A stretch of DNA of 64,000 nt from an uncultured Bacteroidaceae bacterium (GTDB lineage Bacteria; Bacteroidota; Bacteroidia; Bacteroidales; Bacteroidaceae), in the NCBI GenBank assembly GCA_944320785.1, contig CALUIR010000003.1, positions 98,241 to 162,240 on the forward strand. Direction: 5' to 3'. Of the stretch, positions 18,001-25,225 are shown one piece after another. The position numbers were made by a program, and so were the translations under genes. The notes under the pieces are model-generated. The model did no database searches. It was not told the DNA's origin and saw only the letters and a list, made by a program, of their open reading frames with translations. Within the stretch, counting starts at the first letter, position 1. Each line of letters opens with the position of its first letter.

Positions 18001-18457
18001 CTTTCGTGTCCGTGTTCTTGTTGGTGACCGGCGTGCCGTCTGCTTTTGAAAGCGTCCATTCCGCCTTCTTGATGCGCCCGTTGGCATTGTTGCGCGTCCT
18101 TGACACGCTCCATGAGGCTTTCAGTTCGTTGTCGTCCAGGTCGGTGAACCATAGTTCCACCGATGCCGAAGTGCTGTTCCGCCGCATGAGCATGCGGGGG
18201 TCGTCGATGCCGATGTCGTCTTTTCCTCCCGCGAAACTGTCGGAAGCGTCCTGGTAGCGTTCGTTGGGTGATTGCTTCAGGCGCGGGGTGGTGTTGTAGA
18301 GCGCCAGGCAGATGGCATCCAGGATGGTGGTTTTCCCTGCGCCGGTCGGCCCGCAAATCAGGAAGATGGGATGGTCGGCAAGGGGTGTTTCTTCAAAGTT
18401 GATTTCCGCTTTCTCAATGGAAGCGATGTTTTCTATGCGGAGGCGTTGCAGTTTCAT
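15050..18457 (-). CDS. sbcC: SbcC/Rad50-type DNA repair ATPase
   Basis: 1135 residues. Walker A is ICGPTGAGKTTILDAI (about 34-49). Two long coiled-coil arms meet at the zinc hook CPVCGQR (about residue 553). Signature TISGGESFLVSLALALG (near 1044) and Walker B DILFIDEGFGTLDSD (near 1069) complete the ABC head. With SbcD it forms the Mre11-Rad50-like nuclease that trims DNA ends and cleaves hairpins. I prefer the ATG at 18457 to the TTG at 18472 that would overlap sbcD. It is the last gene of the pepP-like, carbonic anhydrase, sbcD, sbcC operon. Confidence 0.95.
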   Translation of the reverse strand: MKLQRLRIENIASIEKAEINFEETPLADHPIFLICGPTGAGKTTILDAICLALYNTTPRLKQSPNERYQDASDSFAGGKDDIGIDDPRMLMRRNSTSASVELWFTDLDDNELKASWSVSRTRNNANGRIKKAEWTLSKADGTPVTNKNTDTKAEIEQRIGLTFDQFCRTTLLAQGDFTKFLKSKEEDKSDILEKLTGTGIYSRLSQKIYAIKAEKENRLQALKTEIGNITRLEEEETRQLQQRIADIKAQLAQSRKEQESLQKQKQWMEEEQELAQKAETAERDFADIDRVLHSEGFQKDIQTLEDMEKTATARADLQEYLRQKTNLAGKQQQLEQQKEAFGTLRGCRLLMEQELHALSEQKKQTEDFLNSRKEQAPTYRNAQAIIAWVQQTITAQANIQKVQEAIRIITATRQASEKEFNNIAATYEKRKKEEQKKQDSLNSLHATWEGMNPARIQSEKENAENHISNLEKIKSAAEKKQEREKQCDECSRSLHEKEERQKAIETERRTLQEDFQRKDAQRNATQKAYDKQKASCEEWAKIARAHLLPGDLCPVCGQRIQQLPASEAHFAHLLKPVEELLETQNRQRETALRKLLENEAEQKAVRQLIASETGKAQRAAQDLAQAQKELEACALFPQFGKEEDIPAKAQNLLDTATQTYRQIIGKWNEANQLQQCIHQAQKEKDALSAETEKARAALDDSRKNIEEQNARLKGKHEIMEQEKASIEAAGRQIRQLMPDANWQDDPENFIRTLADAAALYETQERQLHEITQKAGLMEAEARQTAHAQEAILNDMPHWKDTPPGAPARIPDPAVAWNNLRNTVNTLRTEIRTAQENIHDKACRLKTFLQEHPEISADYLRQLSQTGTDETKALRDRTTQQKEIWISKNTERQRLLLEKKTHQAQNPGVPEGATTGQLALQIKEKEEQDMAAMQEAGALQQRLDDDKAAQARVEKAQEKMKTAQQETEQWAHLSQIFGSADGKKFRNIAQSYVLRQLLANANNYLGLLTDRYKMECPPGSLTILLRDEYQGGTTRPTSTISGGESFLVSLALALGLSSLSRKSLSIDILFIDEGFGTLDSDCLNTVMDALERLHQIGGKKIGIISHVESLRERINAQIHVKRIHSTLSKIETATAC

Positions 18458-18468
18458 GTCGGGCGGGT

Positions 18469-19674
18469 TCAATGGTTTTCAGTCTGTATTTCATGGAGGG
18501 CTTCCTTCAGCAGGTCTTGCATGGAAGCGTCCATTTCTGTGCCGTATTTGTCTTTGTAGTACATGGCGGCCACTTCGAGAGGCGAGCAGGCGTGCAGGTC
18601 GCAGGCGGGCAGCCGTGTGTCTTCTTCCGGCTTTTCGCGGGCGGCGTATTCCCATTTGAAGCGGCAGAAGCGGCATTGTTTGCCGCGTGTGGCCTCGTTG
18701 GCCTTCTCCATGCAGTAAGCAGGCGGCGTGTCACGGACAAGGACATGCAGTTGGACGTATATTTTTTCTTCAGGCGGCAGGTTTTCCAGCAGGTGCAATG
18801 CTTCGTCCCATGGGGCCGCTTGCGCCGGGATGACCTTCATCGGCCACGGGTTGTGGATGGGGATGGCGCGGACGGCCGGCGTGTCCCCGTGCCGCATTAT
18901 CTCGATGATGCTCACCGAGTGCGGGTAATTCTCCTCGAAGCTCACGGGGACGGGGCTGCCGCAATAGCGCGCCTTGCCCCCCCCGAAGGTTTGTGGGCAA
19001 TGGATATGTCCCAAGGCCAAGTAGTCGTACCCGCTGCCCATGTCGCCAATCCCTGTATATTCCATGCCGCCTTGCAGGTCGCCGGGCATGGCGTTGCCGT
19101 CGGCCACGGCGGCATGTGCCGACAGGATGACGGGGACGTTGGCATGGTTCCGTTCCTGCACCTTGCCAAGCAGCGTTTGGATGAATGCCTTTTGCCTTTC
19201 TTCACGCGGGAGGTCTTCCCGGACGGGCGGGAAGTTTTGCGGAAACACGTGGGGAAGGGCCGCGACGTAGGCTTGCAGTTGTCCTTCGGCATCTTTGATT
19301 TCCAGGATGTGCCGCTCAAAGTCGGCTTGCCCGTCGCGTCGTCCGATATGCCCGATGACGGTGACCCCGGCATATTTCCACAGGTTCGTGCTGATTTCCA
19401 GCTTGGCGCTGCTGTCGTGGTTGCCGGCGGTGACGATGATGGGCATGGGCGGGTGCGCTTCATGCAAAGCCAGCAGCGCGTCGGTGTAAAGGCGTTGCGA
19501 GGCAGCCGACGGGTTGCTGTAGTGGAACACATCGCCGCACAGCAGCAGGACATCGGGTTTCTCGGCCTGCACGATGCCCGCCAGCTGCTTCAGGAAAGCC
19601 GTGTGTTCCTCCGTCCTTTCGTATCCGAAAAGCTGGTGCCCAAGGTGCCAGTCGCTGGTGTGCAGGATTTTCAT
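18469..19674 (-). CDS. sbcD: SbcD/Mre11-type exonuclease subunit
   Basis: 401 residues. MKILHTSDWHLGH supplies the first metal ligands (D8, H10) of the calcineurin-like phosphoesterase fold. LLLCGDVFHYSNPS, ITVAGNHDS-like VTAGNHDSSAK and LGHIHCPQ follow as the remaining motifs. It is the nuclease partner of SbcC, encoded 11 bases downstream. The C-terminal region has a cysteine pair (CRFCRFKWEY) near residue 335 that is not needed for the nuclease. The start overlaps the stop of the carbonic anhydrase gene (ATGA), so it is translationally coupled. Confidence 0.95.
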   Translation of the reverse strand: MKILHTSDWHLGHQLFGYERTEEHTAFLKQLAGIVQAEKPDVLLLCGDVFHYSNPSAASQRLYTDALLALHEAHPPMPIIVTAGNHDSSAKLEISTNLWKYAGVTVIGHIGRRDGQADFERHILEIKDAEGQLQAYVAALPHVFPQNFPPVREDLPREERQKAFIQTLLGKVQERNHANVPVILSAHAAVADGNAMPGDLQGGMEYTGIGDMGSGYDYLALGHIHCPQTFGGGKARYCGSPVPVSFEENYPHSVSIIEIMRHGDTPAVRAIPIHNPWPMKVIPAQAAPWDEALHLLENLPPEEKIYVQLHVLVRDTPPAYCMEKANEATRGKQCRFCRFKWEYAAREKPEEDTRLPACDLHACSPLEVAAMYYKDKYGTEMDASMQDLLKEALHEIQTENH

Positions 19675-20195
19675 GCGTTGTCCTCTTTATACCACTGGGC
19701 GTACATCAGGTAGTTGCCGGCGATTTTCTGGTTGAGTTCCTTGGATTGTTCCGGGTCGATGTCCTTGATGAAACGGGCAGGGATGCCGCCCCATACCGTG
19801 CCGGGCGGGATGACCGTATGGCTCAGCACCAATGCGCCTGCGGCAACAATGGCCCCTTCGCTCACCACGGCGTGGTCCAGCACCGTGGCGCCCATGCCGA
19901 TTAATGCCCCGTGGCGTATCGTGGCGCCATGGATGGTGACGTTGTGGCCGATGGAAACATCGTCGCCAATCTCGATGACGGATTTCTCATAGAGCGTGTG
20001 CAGCACGCTGCCGTCCTGTATGTTCACACGGTTGCCGATGCGTATGGAGTTGACATCCCCGCGCAACACCGTGTTGAACCAAATGCTGCATTTGTCGCCG
20101 ATCACCGTGTCGCCGATGATGGTTGCATTGTCGGCCAGGAAGCAATCCTTGCCGATTTTGGGGGTGAATCCCCTGACAGATTTGATGAGTGCCAT
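19671..20195 (-). CDS. Gamma-class carbonic anhydrase-like hexapeptide protein
   Basis: 174 residues built of left-handed beta-helix hexapeptide repeats. The three histidines expected to bind metal are present: VLHTLYEKS (near 67), SIGHNVTIHG (near 86 and 91). The family is a trimeric gamma carbonic anhydrase/YrdA/PaaY type, and many members have uncertain activity. It sits 33 bases after the aminopeptidase gene and overlaps sbcD by four bases. The linkage to DNA repair genes looks like operon packing and not a shared pathway. Confidence 0.88.
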   Translation of the reverse strand: MALIKSVRGFTPKIGKDCFLADNATIIGDTVIGDKCSIWFNTVLRGDVNSIRIGNRVNIQDGSVLHTLYEKSVIEIGDDVSIGHNVTIHGATIRHGALIGMGATVLDHAVVSEGAIVAAGALVLSHTVIPPGTVWGGIPARFIKDIDPEQSKELNQKIAGNYLMYAQWYKEDNA

Positions 20196-20228
20196 AATCT
20201 ATTCGTAGGTTTATTCGTGATGATTCAT

Positions 20229-22013
20229 TCAGATTTCTTGGGTGTTTGCCCGGAGCCATTCTTTCTCCGCGCCATCCAGAAAGGGGCTTAGCTCGGCATA
20301 CACCCGGCGGTGGTAGCCGTTCAGCCAGTCTTTTTCTTCCTCCGTCAGCAGGCCGGGCAGGATGCCTTTGGTGTCGATGGGGCAGAGGGTGGCGGTGTCG
20401 AAGCGGCAGAATGCGCCAAACTCCGTCTCCTTGTCGCGGACGGCCACGATGAGGTTCTCCGTGCGGATGCCGTGCCTTCCGGCTTTGTAGAGGCCCGGTT
20501 CGTTGGACGTGACCATGCCCGGCAGGAGGGCGACGGGGTTTTCATTCATGCGGATGCTTTGCGGCCCTTCATGCACGCAGAGGAAGGAGCCTACGCCGTG
20601 GCCTGTCCCATGCAGGAAGTTCGCCCCGTCTTTCCATAGCGCGGTGCGGGCCAGGCAGTCCAATTGCGCTCCCCTTGTGCCGAGCGGGAAGCAACACATC
20701 GCTAAATCGATATGCCCTTTCAGCACGAGGGTGTAATCCCTCTTTTCCTCCTGCGTTAATGTTCCCATGGCGATGGTGCGGGTGATGTCGGTGGTGCCTT
20801 CCAGGTACTGCGCCCCGGAGTCGATGAGCAGGAAGCCTTGGGGAAGCACCACGGCATCTTCTTCCGGGGTGGCCGTGTAATGCACGATGGCGGCATGCTT
20901 CCCGTAGGCGGCGATAGTCTCGAAACTGTCGCCCATGTAGTGGGGCTGGCGGCTGCGGAACTCGTGCAGTTGCCGCCCGATACGGGTCTCTGTCACCCTT
21001 TCCCCGGCGGCGATGGCCGTTTCCAGCCAGTGGAGGAACTGCACCATTGCCACGCCGTCGCGGCGCATGGCGGTGTGCAGGTTGCGGATCTCCGTGTCGT
21101 TCTTCACGGCTTTCAGCAGCGCGGCGGGCGACGGGCGGCGGATGAGGCGGCAAGTTGCCGGGAATGCCGCGCAGGCGGCATGGTTGGTTTGCGCCGGGTC
21201 TATCTGTATATCGGGGTGGGGGTAGCGGTTGAGGCTGTCGCCGACAGCCGTGTAATCCTGCGTGCCGACCCCTTCCTGGGCGAGGTATTCCCGGACTTCG
21301 GGCGTGATTTTCTGCGGGTCGGTGAACAGGGTGGCCTTCTCGTGCGTGATGAGCAGGTAAGCGGTGAACACGGGGTTGTATTCAATGTCGCTCCCCCGCA
21401 GGTTCAAGGTCCAGGCCACCTCGTCCAAAGCCGGCAGGAGGATGCCGTGCGCCCGGCTTTCCTGCAGGGAAGCCCGGATGGCATTTATCTTTTCTTGGGC
21501 CGGCTGCCCGGCATAGCGGAGGGGATGGAGGAAGACAGGTTGTTTCGGCATCGGCGGGCGGTCGGCCCAAAGTTCCTTTTCCGGTTCGTGGCAGGCCTCC
21601 AGGAGGATGCCGTGGCTGCCCAAGGTTTCTTCCATCTGTTCGATGGCTTGCAGGGAGAACACCTGCCCGTTCACGCCCGCTTTCTCGTGCGCTTTCAGGA
21701 CGCTGCAAAGCCATTGCGGGACGGACGGCGTGCCGGGAAGGCCTTCTTTGAACAGGCGGACGGGAGTGTCCCGCAACTGTTGTTCCGCTTGCAGGAAATA
21801 GCGCGAGTCCGTCCATAGTCCCGCATCGTGCAGCGTGACGGCGAGCGTGCCGGCCGAGCCGGTGAAGCCGGAAAACCATTCCCGCGTCTTCCAATGCGTT
21901 GCGGTGTATTCGCTCAAGTGCGGGTCGGCCGTCGGGATGATGAATGCCGACAATCCGTGTGCCTGCATGAAATGCCGGAGGCCGGATATCCTTTCTGAAA
22001 TAGCAGGGTTCAT
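20229..22013 (-). CDS. pepP: M24 aminopeptidase P (Xaa-Pro aminopeptidase)
   Basis: 594 residues, the long eukaryote-like aminopeptidase P form. Two creatinase-like N-terminal domains (about 1-310, opening AFIIPTADPHLSEY) precede the pita-bread catalytic domain. Metal ligands are visible in LIDSGAQYLEGTTDITRT, HGTGHGVGSF, SNEPGLY and RTENLIVA. It removes N-terminal residues before proline and is probably cytoplasmic, as no signal peptide is seen. I use the ATG at 22013, where MNPAISERISGLRHFM matches the family start; the upstream TTG at 22040 overlaps the promoter. It is the first gene of the operon leading to sbcC. Confidence 0.93.
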   Translation of the reverse strand: MNPAISERISGLRHFMQAHGLSAFIIPTADPHLSEYTATHWKTREWFSGFTGSAGTLAVTLHDAGLWTDSRYFLQAEQQLRDTPVRLFKEGLPGTPSVPQWLCSVLKAHEKAGVNGQVFSLQAIEQMEETLGSHGILLEACHEPEKELWADRPPMPKQPVFLHPLRYAGQPAQEKINAIRASLQESRAHGILLPALDEVAWTLNLRGSDIEYNPVFTAYLLITHEKATLFTDPQKITPEVREYLAQEGVGTQDYTAVGDSLNRYPHPDIQIDPAQTNHAACAAFPATCRLIRRPSPAALLKAVKNDTEIRNLHTAMRRDGVAMVQFLHWLETAIAAGERVTETRIGRQLHEFRSRQPHYMGDSFETIAAYGKHAAIVHYTATPEEDAVVLPQGFLLIDSGAQYLEGTTDITRTIAMGTLTQEEKRDYTLVLKGHIDLAMCCFPLGTRGAQLDCLARTALWKDGANFLHGTGHGVGSFLCVHEGPQSIRMNENPVALLPGMVTSNEPGLYKAGRHGIRTENLIVAVRDKETEFGAFCRFDTATLCPIDTKGILPGLLTEEEKDWLNGYHRRVYAELSPFLDGAEKEWLRANTQEI

Positions 22014-22037
22014 GGCAAGTATGTTTTCATTTTCAGG

Positions 22038-22069
22038 CAAAGATAGGGAAAGGTGCGTGCAAAGGCAAA
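22038..22069 (-). promoter_or_regulatory. Full promoter (TTTG-N20-TATCTTTG) for the pepP-sbcC operon
   Basis: On the minus strand TTTG at 22069-22066 and TATCTTTG at 22045-22038 are 20 bases apart, matching the Bacteroidetes consensus. The ATG follows 24 bases later. Confidence 0.75.
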
Positions 22070-22112
22070 TGAAAATGGAATTTTTCAGTTGGGACTTTGC
22101 CGAATCTTTGCT

Positions 22113-22120
22113 TATCTTTG
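22113..22120 (+). promoter_or_regulatory. -7 box (TATCTTTG) for the GIN-domain gene
   Basis: TATCTTTG sits 39 bases before the ATG at 22160. A weak TTG at 22089-22091 is 21 bases upstream. It diverges from the pepP promoter, 43 bases away. Confidence 0.6.
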
Positions 22121-22159
22121 GGGCGGAAACTTAATGTTCGACGATAAAATGTGAAGATT

Positions 22160-23032
22160 ATGAAAAGAGCGATGTATGCACTCTTGTCGGCGTTTCTCCT
22201 GTGCCAGTCGTGTGTTGTGGTGTCAAATTCGGAAGGCGGGAAGATAAGCGGGACGAAAGTGGTGAAAGGCGAAGGAAGCATTGTGGAGGTGAAGCCGGAA
22301 TGCAGCGGCTTCACGGCCTTGGATTTGTGCGCCCCTTTGGAAGCCGTGGTGGAGACGGGCGGGGCTTATTCCGTGTCCATCAAGGGATATGAGAATCTGG
22401 TCAACCTGTTGGAAACGGAGGTGGAAGGCAATGCGCTGGCCATCCGCTTGAAGGAACAGTGCATTTTCAAGCAGCGGGTGGAGCTTCGCGTCACGATGCC
22501 GGTGCCCGTGCAACGCCTGTCGCTTGGCTCCAATTGCGCTTTGTCGTTGCAGCAGGATGTTGATGCGCGTTCGTTTGATGTCGGGCTTTCCGGCGCAGCC
22601 TCGTTGAAGTTCGGCAGGCCGGTTGCGGCGGAAAAGGCAGAACTTTCCTTGAGCGGCGCCAGCAAGTTGGAGGGCGGCAGCCGGTTTGCCGTGCGGGATG
22701 CCTCGCTTTCTTTGAGCGGCGCCTGCAACCTTTCGTTGTCCGCCGTGGAAGCGGGAAGCGTGTCCGTGGATGCCAGCGGGGCTTGCGATTTCAAATTGTC
22801 GGGGACGGCGGATGCCCTGTCCGTGGAGGTTTCGGGCGCAGGCGATGGCGATTGCCGTGACTTGAAAGCAAGGTCGGCCGAATGCCGCCTTTCGGGCGCT
22901 GCCGATTGTTCCGTCTATGCTTCTGAACAGTTGAAGGTCCGTGCGTCGGGCGCCAGCGACGTGGCGTATTATGGAGGCCCTGCGCACACCGAAATCCATA
23001 CGTCCGGCGCGTCGTCCGTGGACGCGCGTTGA
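22160..23032 (+). CDS. GIN-domain (DUF2807) lipoprotein
   Basis: 290 residues. MKRAMYALLSAFLLCQSC is a signal peptide with a likely lipidated cysteine at 18. The rest is a right-handed beta-helix of repeated SGA-containing strands (LSGAASL, LSGASKL, LSGACNL, ASGACDF, VSGAGDG, LSGAADC, ASGASDV, TSGASSV), as in the Bacteroidetes head-GIN/auto-transporter adhesin family. It is probably a surface or periplasmic protein of unknown ligand. The ATG at 22160 is preferred over the GTG at 22151. A strong terminator hairpin follows at 23081. Confidence 0.87.
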   Translation: MKRAMYALLSAFLLCQSCVVVSNSEGGKISGTKVVKGEGSIVEVKPECSGFTALDLCAPLEAVVETGGAYSVSIKGYENLVNLLETEVEGNALAIRLKEQCIFKQRVELRVTMPVPVQRLSLGSNCALSLQQDVDARSFDVGLSGAASLKFGRPVAAEKAELSLSGASKLEGGSRFAVRDASLSLSGACNLSLSAVEAGSVSVDASGACDFKLSGTADALSVEVSGAGDGDCRDLKARSAECRLSGAADCSVYASEQLKVRASGASDVAYYGGPAHTEIHTSGASSVDAR

Positions 23033-23080
23033 GTCTCCTTTGACGCAGCCGGTTTGTCCGTCAACTTGCCTTAGGTGAAA

Positions 23081-23120
23081 AACCTCCCAAGGTTTTGGCC
23101 GAAACCTTGGAAGGTTTTTT
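23081..23120 (+). terminator. Rho-independent terminator after the GIN-domain gene
   Basis: CCAAGGTTT at 23087 pairs with AAACCTTGG at 23102 around a six-base loop, extended by AACCT/AGGTT and followed by a run of six T. Confidence 0.75.
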
Positions 23121-23189
23121 CAAAAACTTCTGTGCAGGTTGCGAACCACTTAGGGTGGCTTGAAAATGCGTTTCGCAACCTTTGGAAAA

Positions 23190-23264
23190 CTTTACAGGTA
23201 AAATCTGAAATTTTACCTGTAAAGTGAAGCCGTTTTTCAGCTAAAATTTGAAATTTTATTGGGT
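23190..23264. repeat. Hairpin repeat element, copy 1
   Basis: CTTTACAGGTAAAAT (23190-23204) pairs perfectly with the inverted copy at 23210-23224. The right part, 23210-23261, aligns without gaps to 56002-56053 downstream of recA with roughly nine differences, ending ATTTTATTGG in both. Confidence 0.7.
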
Positions 23265-23276
23265 GAAGCAGGAGCG

Positions 23277-23305
23277 AAGGAGGCCGCACGCGGCCTCCTT
23301 TTTTT
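23277..23305 (+). terminator. Second rho-independent terminator
   Basis: AAGGAGGCCG and CGGCCTCCTT form a perfect 10-bp stem with a CACG loop followed by T5 and more. It lies 160 bases past the first terminator with no gene between. Confidence 0.75.
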
Positions 23306-23525
23306 ATAAGAAGTTTCCCGGTTCCGCTTCTTGGTGTCCTTGTCTTGCCTGGGAGTTTGGCAATCATAGTGTTTATAACACGCTCGTCTCAAAAAATAGC
23401 ACAAATGTCGCAAGCGGAAAAGCCCGGATGAAAGTTGGCACGAATGTTCTATTTTTTGGGCGGAAAGTGCAATAGAAATAAATCCGAAACCTTTTATTTT
23501 GTGGATGCATACTTAAATTTAATAT

Positions 23526-23987
23526 ATGAAACGCGAAATCTTGTTGGTTTTAGTGCTGTTTTGCTTCCTTTCCTGCCGGGAAACGCCGTTGGAGCGCGCG
23601 CTGTCTTTGGCGGGCGGGAACGCCCCGGAACTGCAAGCCGTGCTGGACCACTACGGCAAGGACGAGGCGGACAGCCTGAAGCTCCGCGCCGCCGTCTTCC
23701 TGATAGAAAACATGCCGGGCCATTACGCCTTGGGCGGCCCTTGGGTGGAGCGTTATTACGAAGGCGTGGATTCCCTGCTCGTTTGCGAGAAAGACCGGAA
23801 TCGGTTGCAGGAAAAGATAGACAGCTTGGCCGCCTCCTGCCACCTCCCGGACAGCGCGGTGCGGCTGGACGACGTGGAACACATCACCGCTGCATACCTT
23901 ATTAATAATATAGACCGAGCCTTTGAACTGTGGCCGTCGGGCGGATATGCCGGGCATCTTTCCTTTGCGGAAATATGTAGATTATAA
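23526..23987 (+). CDS. Truncated N-terminal fragment of a transglutaminase-like lipoprotein
   Basis: 153 residues. MKREILLVLVLFCFLSC is a lipoprotein signal (Cys17). The following ETPLERALSLAGGN, DEADSLKLRAAVFLIENMP and INNIDRAFELW blocks match the N-terminal part of large Bacteroidales transglutaminase-like lipoproteins as I know them. These normally continue for several hundred residues past a HLSFxEFCEYxLPYR segment. Here the frame ends right there (HLSFAEICRL-stop), and base composition drops sharply to AT-rich. The gene therefore looks cut at about 23970 and joined to foreign sequence. The remaining product, if made, lacks the catalytic domain. Family assignment is from memory of the N-terminal motifs. 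Confidence 0.6.
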   Translation: MKREILLVLVLFCFLSCRETPLERALSLAGGNAPELQAVLDHYGKDEADSLKLRAAVFLIENMPGHYALGGPWVERYYEGVDSLLVCEKDRNRLQEKIDSLAASCHLPDSAVRLDDVEHITAAYLINNIDRAFELWPSGGYAGHLSFAEICRL

Positions 23988-24039
23988 GAATGAAATAGAG
24001 TCTCCTTTTGTTTTTCGTCCAGTAAGAAGTTTTATTTTG

Positions 24040-24432
24040 ATGGATAATCCGGATTATTGTTGGAAATTGGCTCTACTGAATTTTCGAAATAAGAATTATG
24101 AGGCAGCAATTGAATTATTGAAACGATTTTCATGTTATGTAAGAAATGATAGGTCGGAAAGATTGTTTGCAAATGTTTATAAAGAAGTTGGGCAGTACGA
24201 ATTAGCTGAGAAACACTTAAAAAGTGGAATAGCGATGTACCCATCTAAGTATACTTGCCGATATGATTTAATGTTGCTATACGAACAATTGGGGAGGTAT
24301 GAAGATTCAGTATCCATAGCAAAAGGAATTGTAGAAATGCCGGAAAAGATTTCAACAGGGTTTGCATTCTTTGTTATTGAAGAAGCAAAGAAGCGTGTAG
24401 CTAAATATAATAGAGGAGAGTACAAGGAATGA
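24040..24432 (+). pseudogene. C-terminal remnant of a TPR/O-antigen ligase-like protein
   Basis: The reading frame encodes MDNPDYCWKLALLNF, then TPR-like helices (NYEAAIELLKRF, YELAEKHLKSGIAMYP, LMLLYEQLGRYEDSVSIAK) and ends in a charged tail. The family-like frame extends back to about 23977 with no start codon of its own there. The pattern matches the C-terminal TPR tail of Bacteroidetes O-antigen ligase (Wzy_C-type) proteins; the membrane part is missing. It is clearly more AT-rich than all neighbours. An ATG at 24040 could give a 130-residue product, but I read the piece as a relic. Confidence 0.5.
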
Positions 24433-24549
24433 GCCTCTTATGAGAATAGTTGTGGTGATGTTGATAAAAGTTGGTGTAATTTGATATTGGATGCTAAGAA
24501 CGAATATTCAGAATCAAAAAATAGTACGAATCATTAAAAGAATACGATT

Positions 24550-25209
24550 ATGGTAGAAATTGAATCGGTGAACAAGATCTTCCAGACAAAAGAGGTGGAA
24601 ACACAAGCGTTGGACAACATCAACCTGACGATTGATTCATCGGAGTTTGTGTCCATCATGGGGCCTTCCGGCTGCGGGAAAAGCACGTTGCTGAACCTGA
24701 TTGGACTGCTGGATGCGCCGACCAGCGGAACCATCCGCATCAACGGCACCGACATCTCGCGGATGAACGACAAGGAGGCGGCCCGTTTTCGGAACAAGAC
24801 CTTGGGGTTCGTGTTCCAGAACTTCCACCTGATTCCTTCGCTGAACGTGACCGACAACGTGGAACTGCCGTTGCTGTACGGGCATGTCCCGGCTTCGGAA
24901 CGAAAAGGTCGGGTGGAAGAAGTGCTGGAGCGCGTGGGCTTGTCGCACCGTGCCAAGCATTTCCCGGCGCAGTTGTCGGGCGGGCAGTGCCAGCGCGTGG
25001 CCATTGCCCGCGCCATCGTGGGCAGGCCGGAACTGATATTGGCCGATGAGCCGACCGGCAACTTGGACAGCCGCATGGGCGAGGAAATCATGAACATCCT
25101 GTTGCAACTGAACCAAGGCGGGGTGACCATCATCATGGTGACCCACGATGAGCGCATTGCGGCAAAGACAGGACGCATTGTGCGTCTGCTGGACGGGAAA
25201 TTGGTCTGA
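24550..25209 (+). CDS. MacB/LolD-type ABC transporter ATPase
   Basis: 219 residues. Walker A GPSGCGKS (38-45), Q-loop FVFQNFHLIPSL, signature QLSGGQCQR (about 140-148), Walker B LILADEPTGNLD (about 158-169) and the H-loop in MVTHDERI are all present. The short MacB/LolD-like form powers mechanotransmission-type export and not substrate transport through the membrane domain. It is first of five genes (ATPase, two permeases, TolC, adaptor) spaced from 4-base overlaps to 18 bases. An AT-rich leader with a CAAAAAATAG motif lies upstream. Confidence 0.95.
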   Translation: MVEIESVNKIFQTKEVETQALDNINLTIDSSEFVSIMGPSGCGKSTLLNLIGLLDAPTSGTIRINGTDISRMNDKEAARFRNKTLGFVFQNFHLIPSLNVTDNVELPLLYGHVPASERKGRVEEVLERVGLSHRAKHFPAQLSGGQCQRVAIARAIVGRPELILADEPTGNLDSRMGEEIMNILLQLNQGGVTIIMVTHDERIAAKTGRIVRLLDGKLV

Positions 25210-25225
25210 ACCAAAACGTGCGGTC

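Larger units (their letters stand above)
23121..23525. other. Gene-free, hairpin-rich intergenic region
   Basis: No ORF here is convincing. It holds GGTTGCGAA/TTCGCAACC arms (about 23137-23180), a perfect 15-bp stem with a 5-base loop (23190-23224), a further partly paired TTTTTCAG element (23233-23261), and a second terminator at 23277. From about 23370 the sequence is AT-rich, with two inverted CAAAAAATAG copies at 23391 and 23460 ahead of the next gene. Confidence 0.65.

Noticed and set aside
24433-24549. Further coding sequence between the TPR relic and the exporter
   Set aside because: The sequence is AT-rich with frequent stops in all frames.
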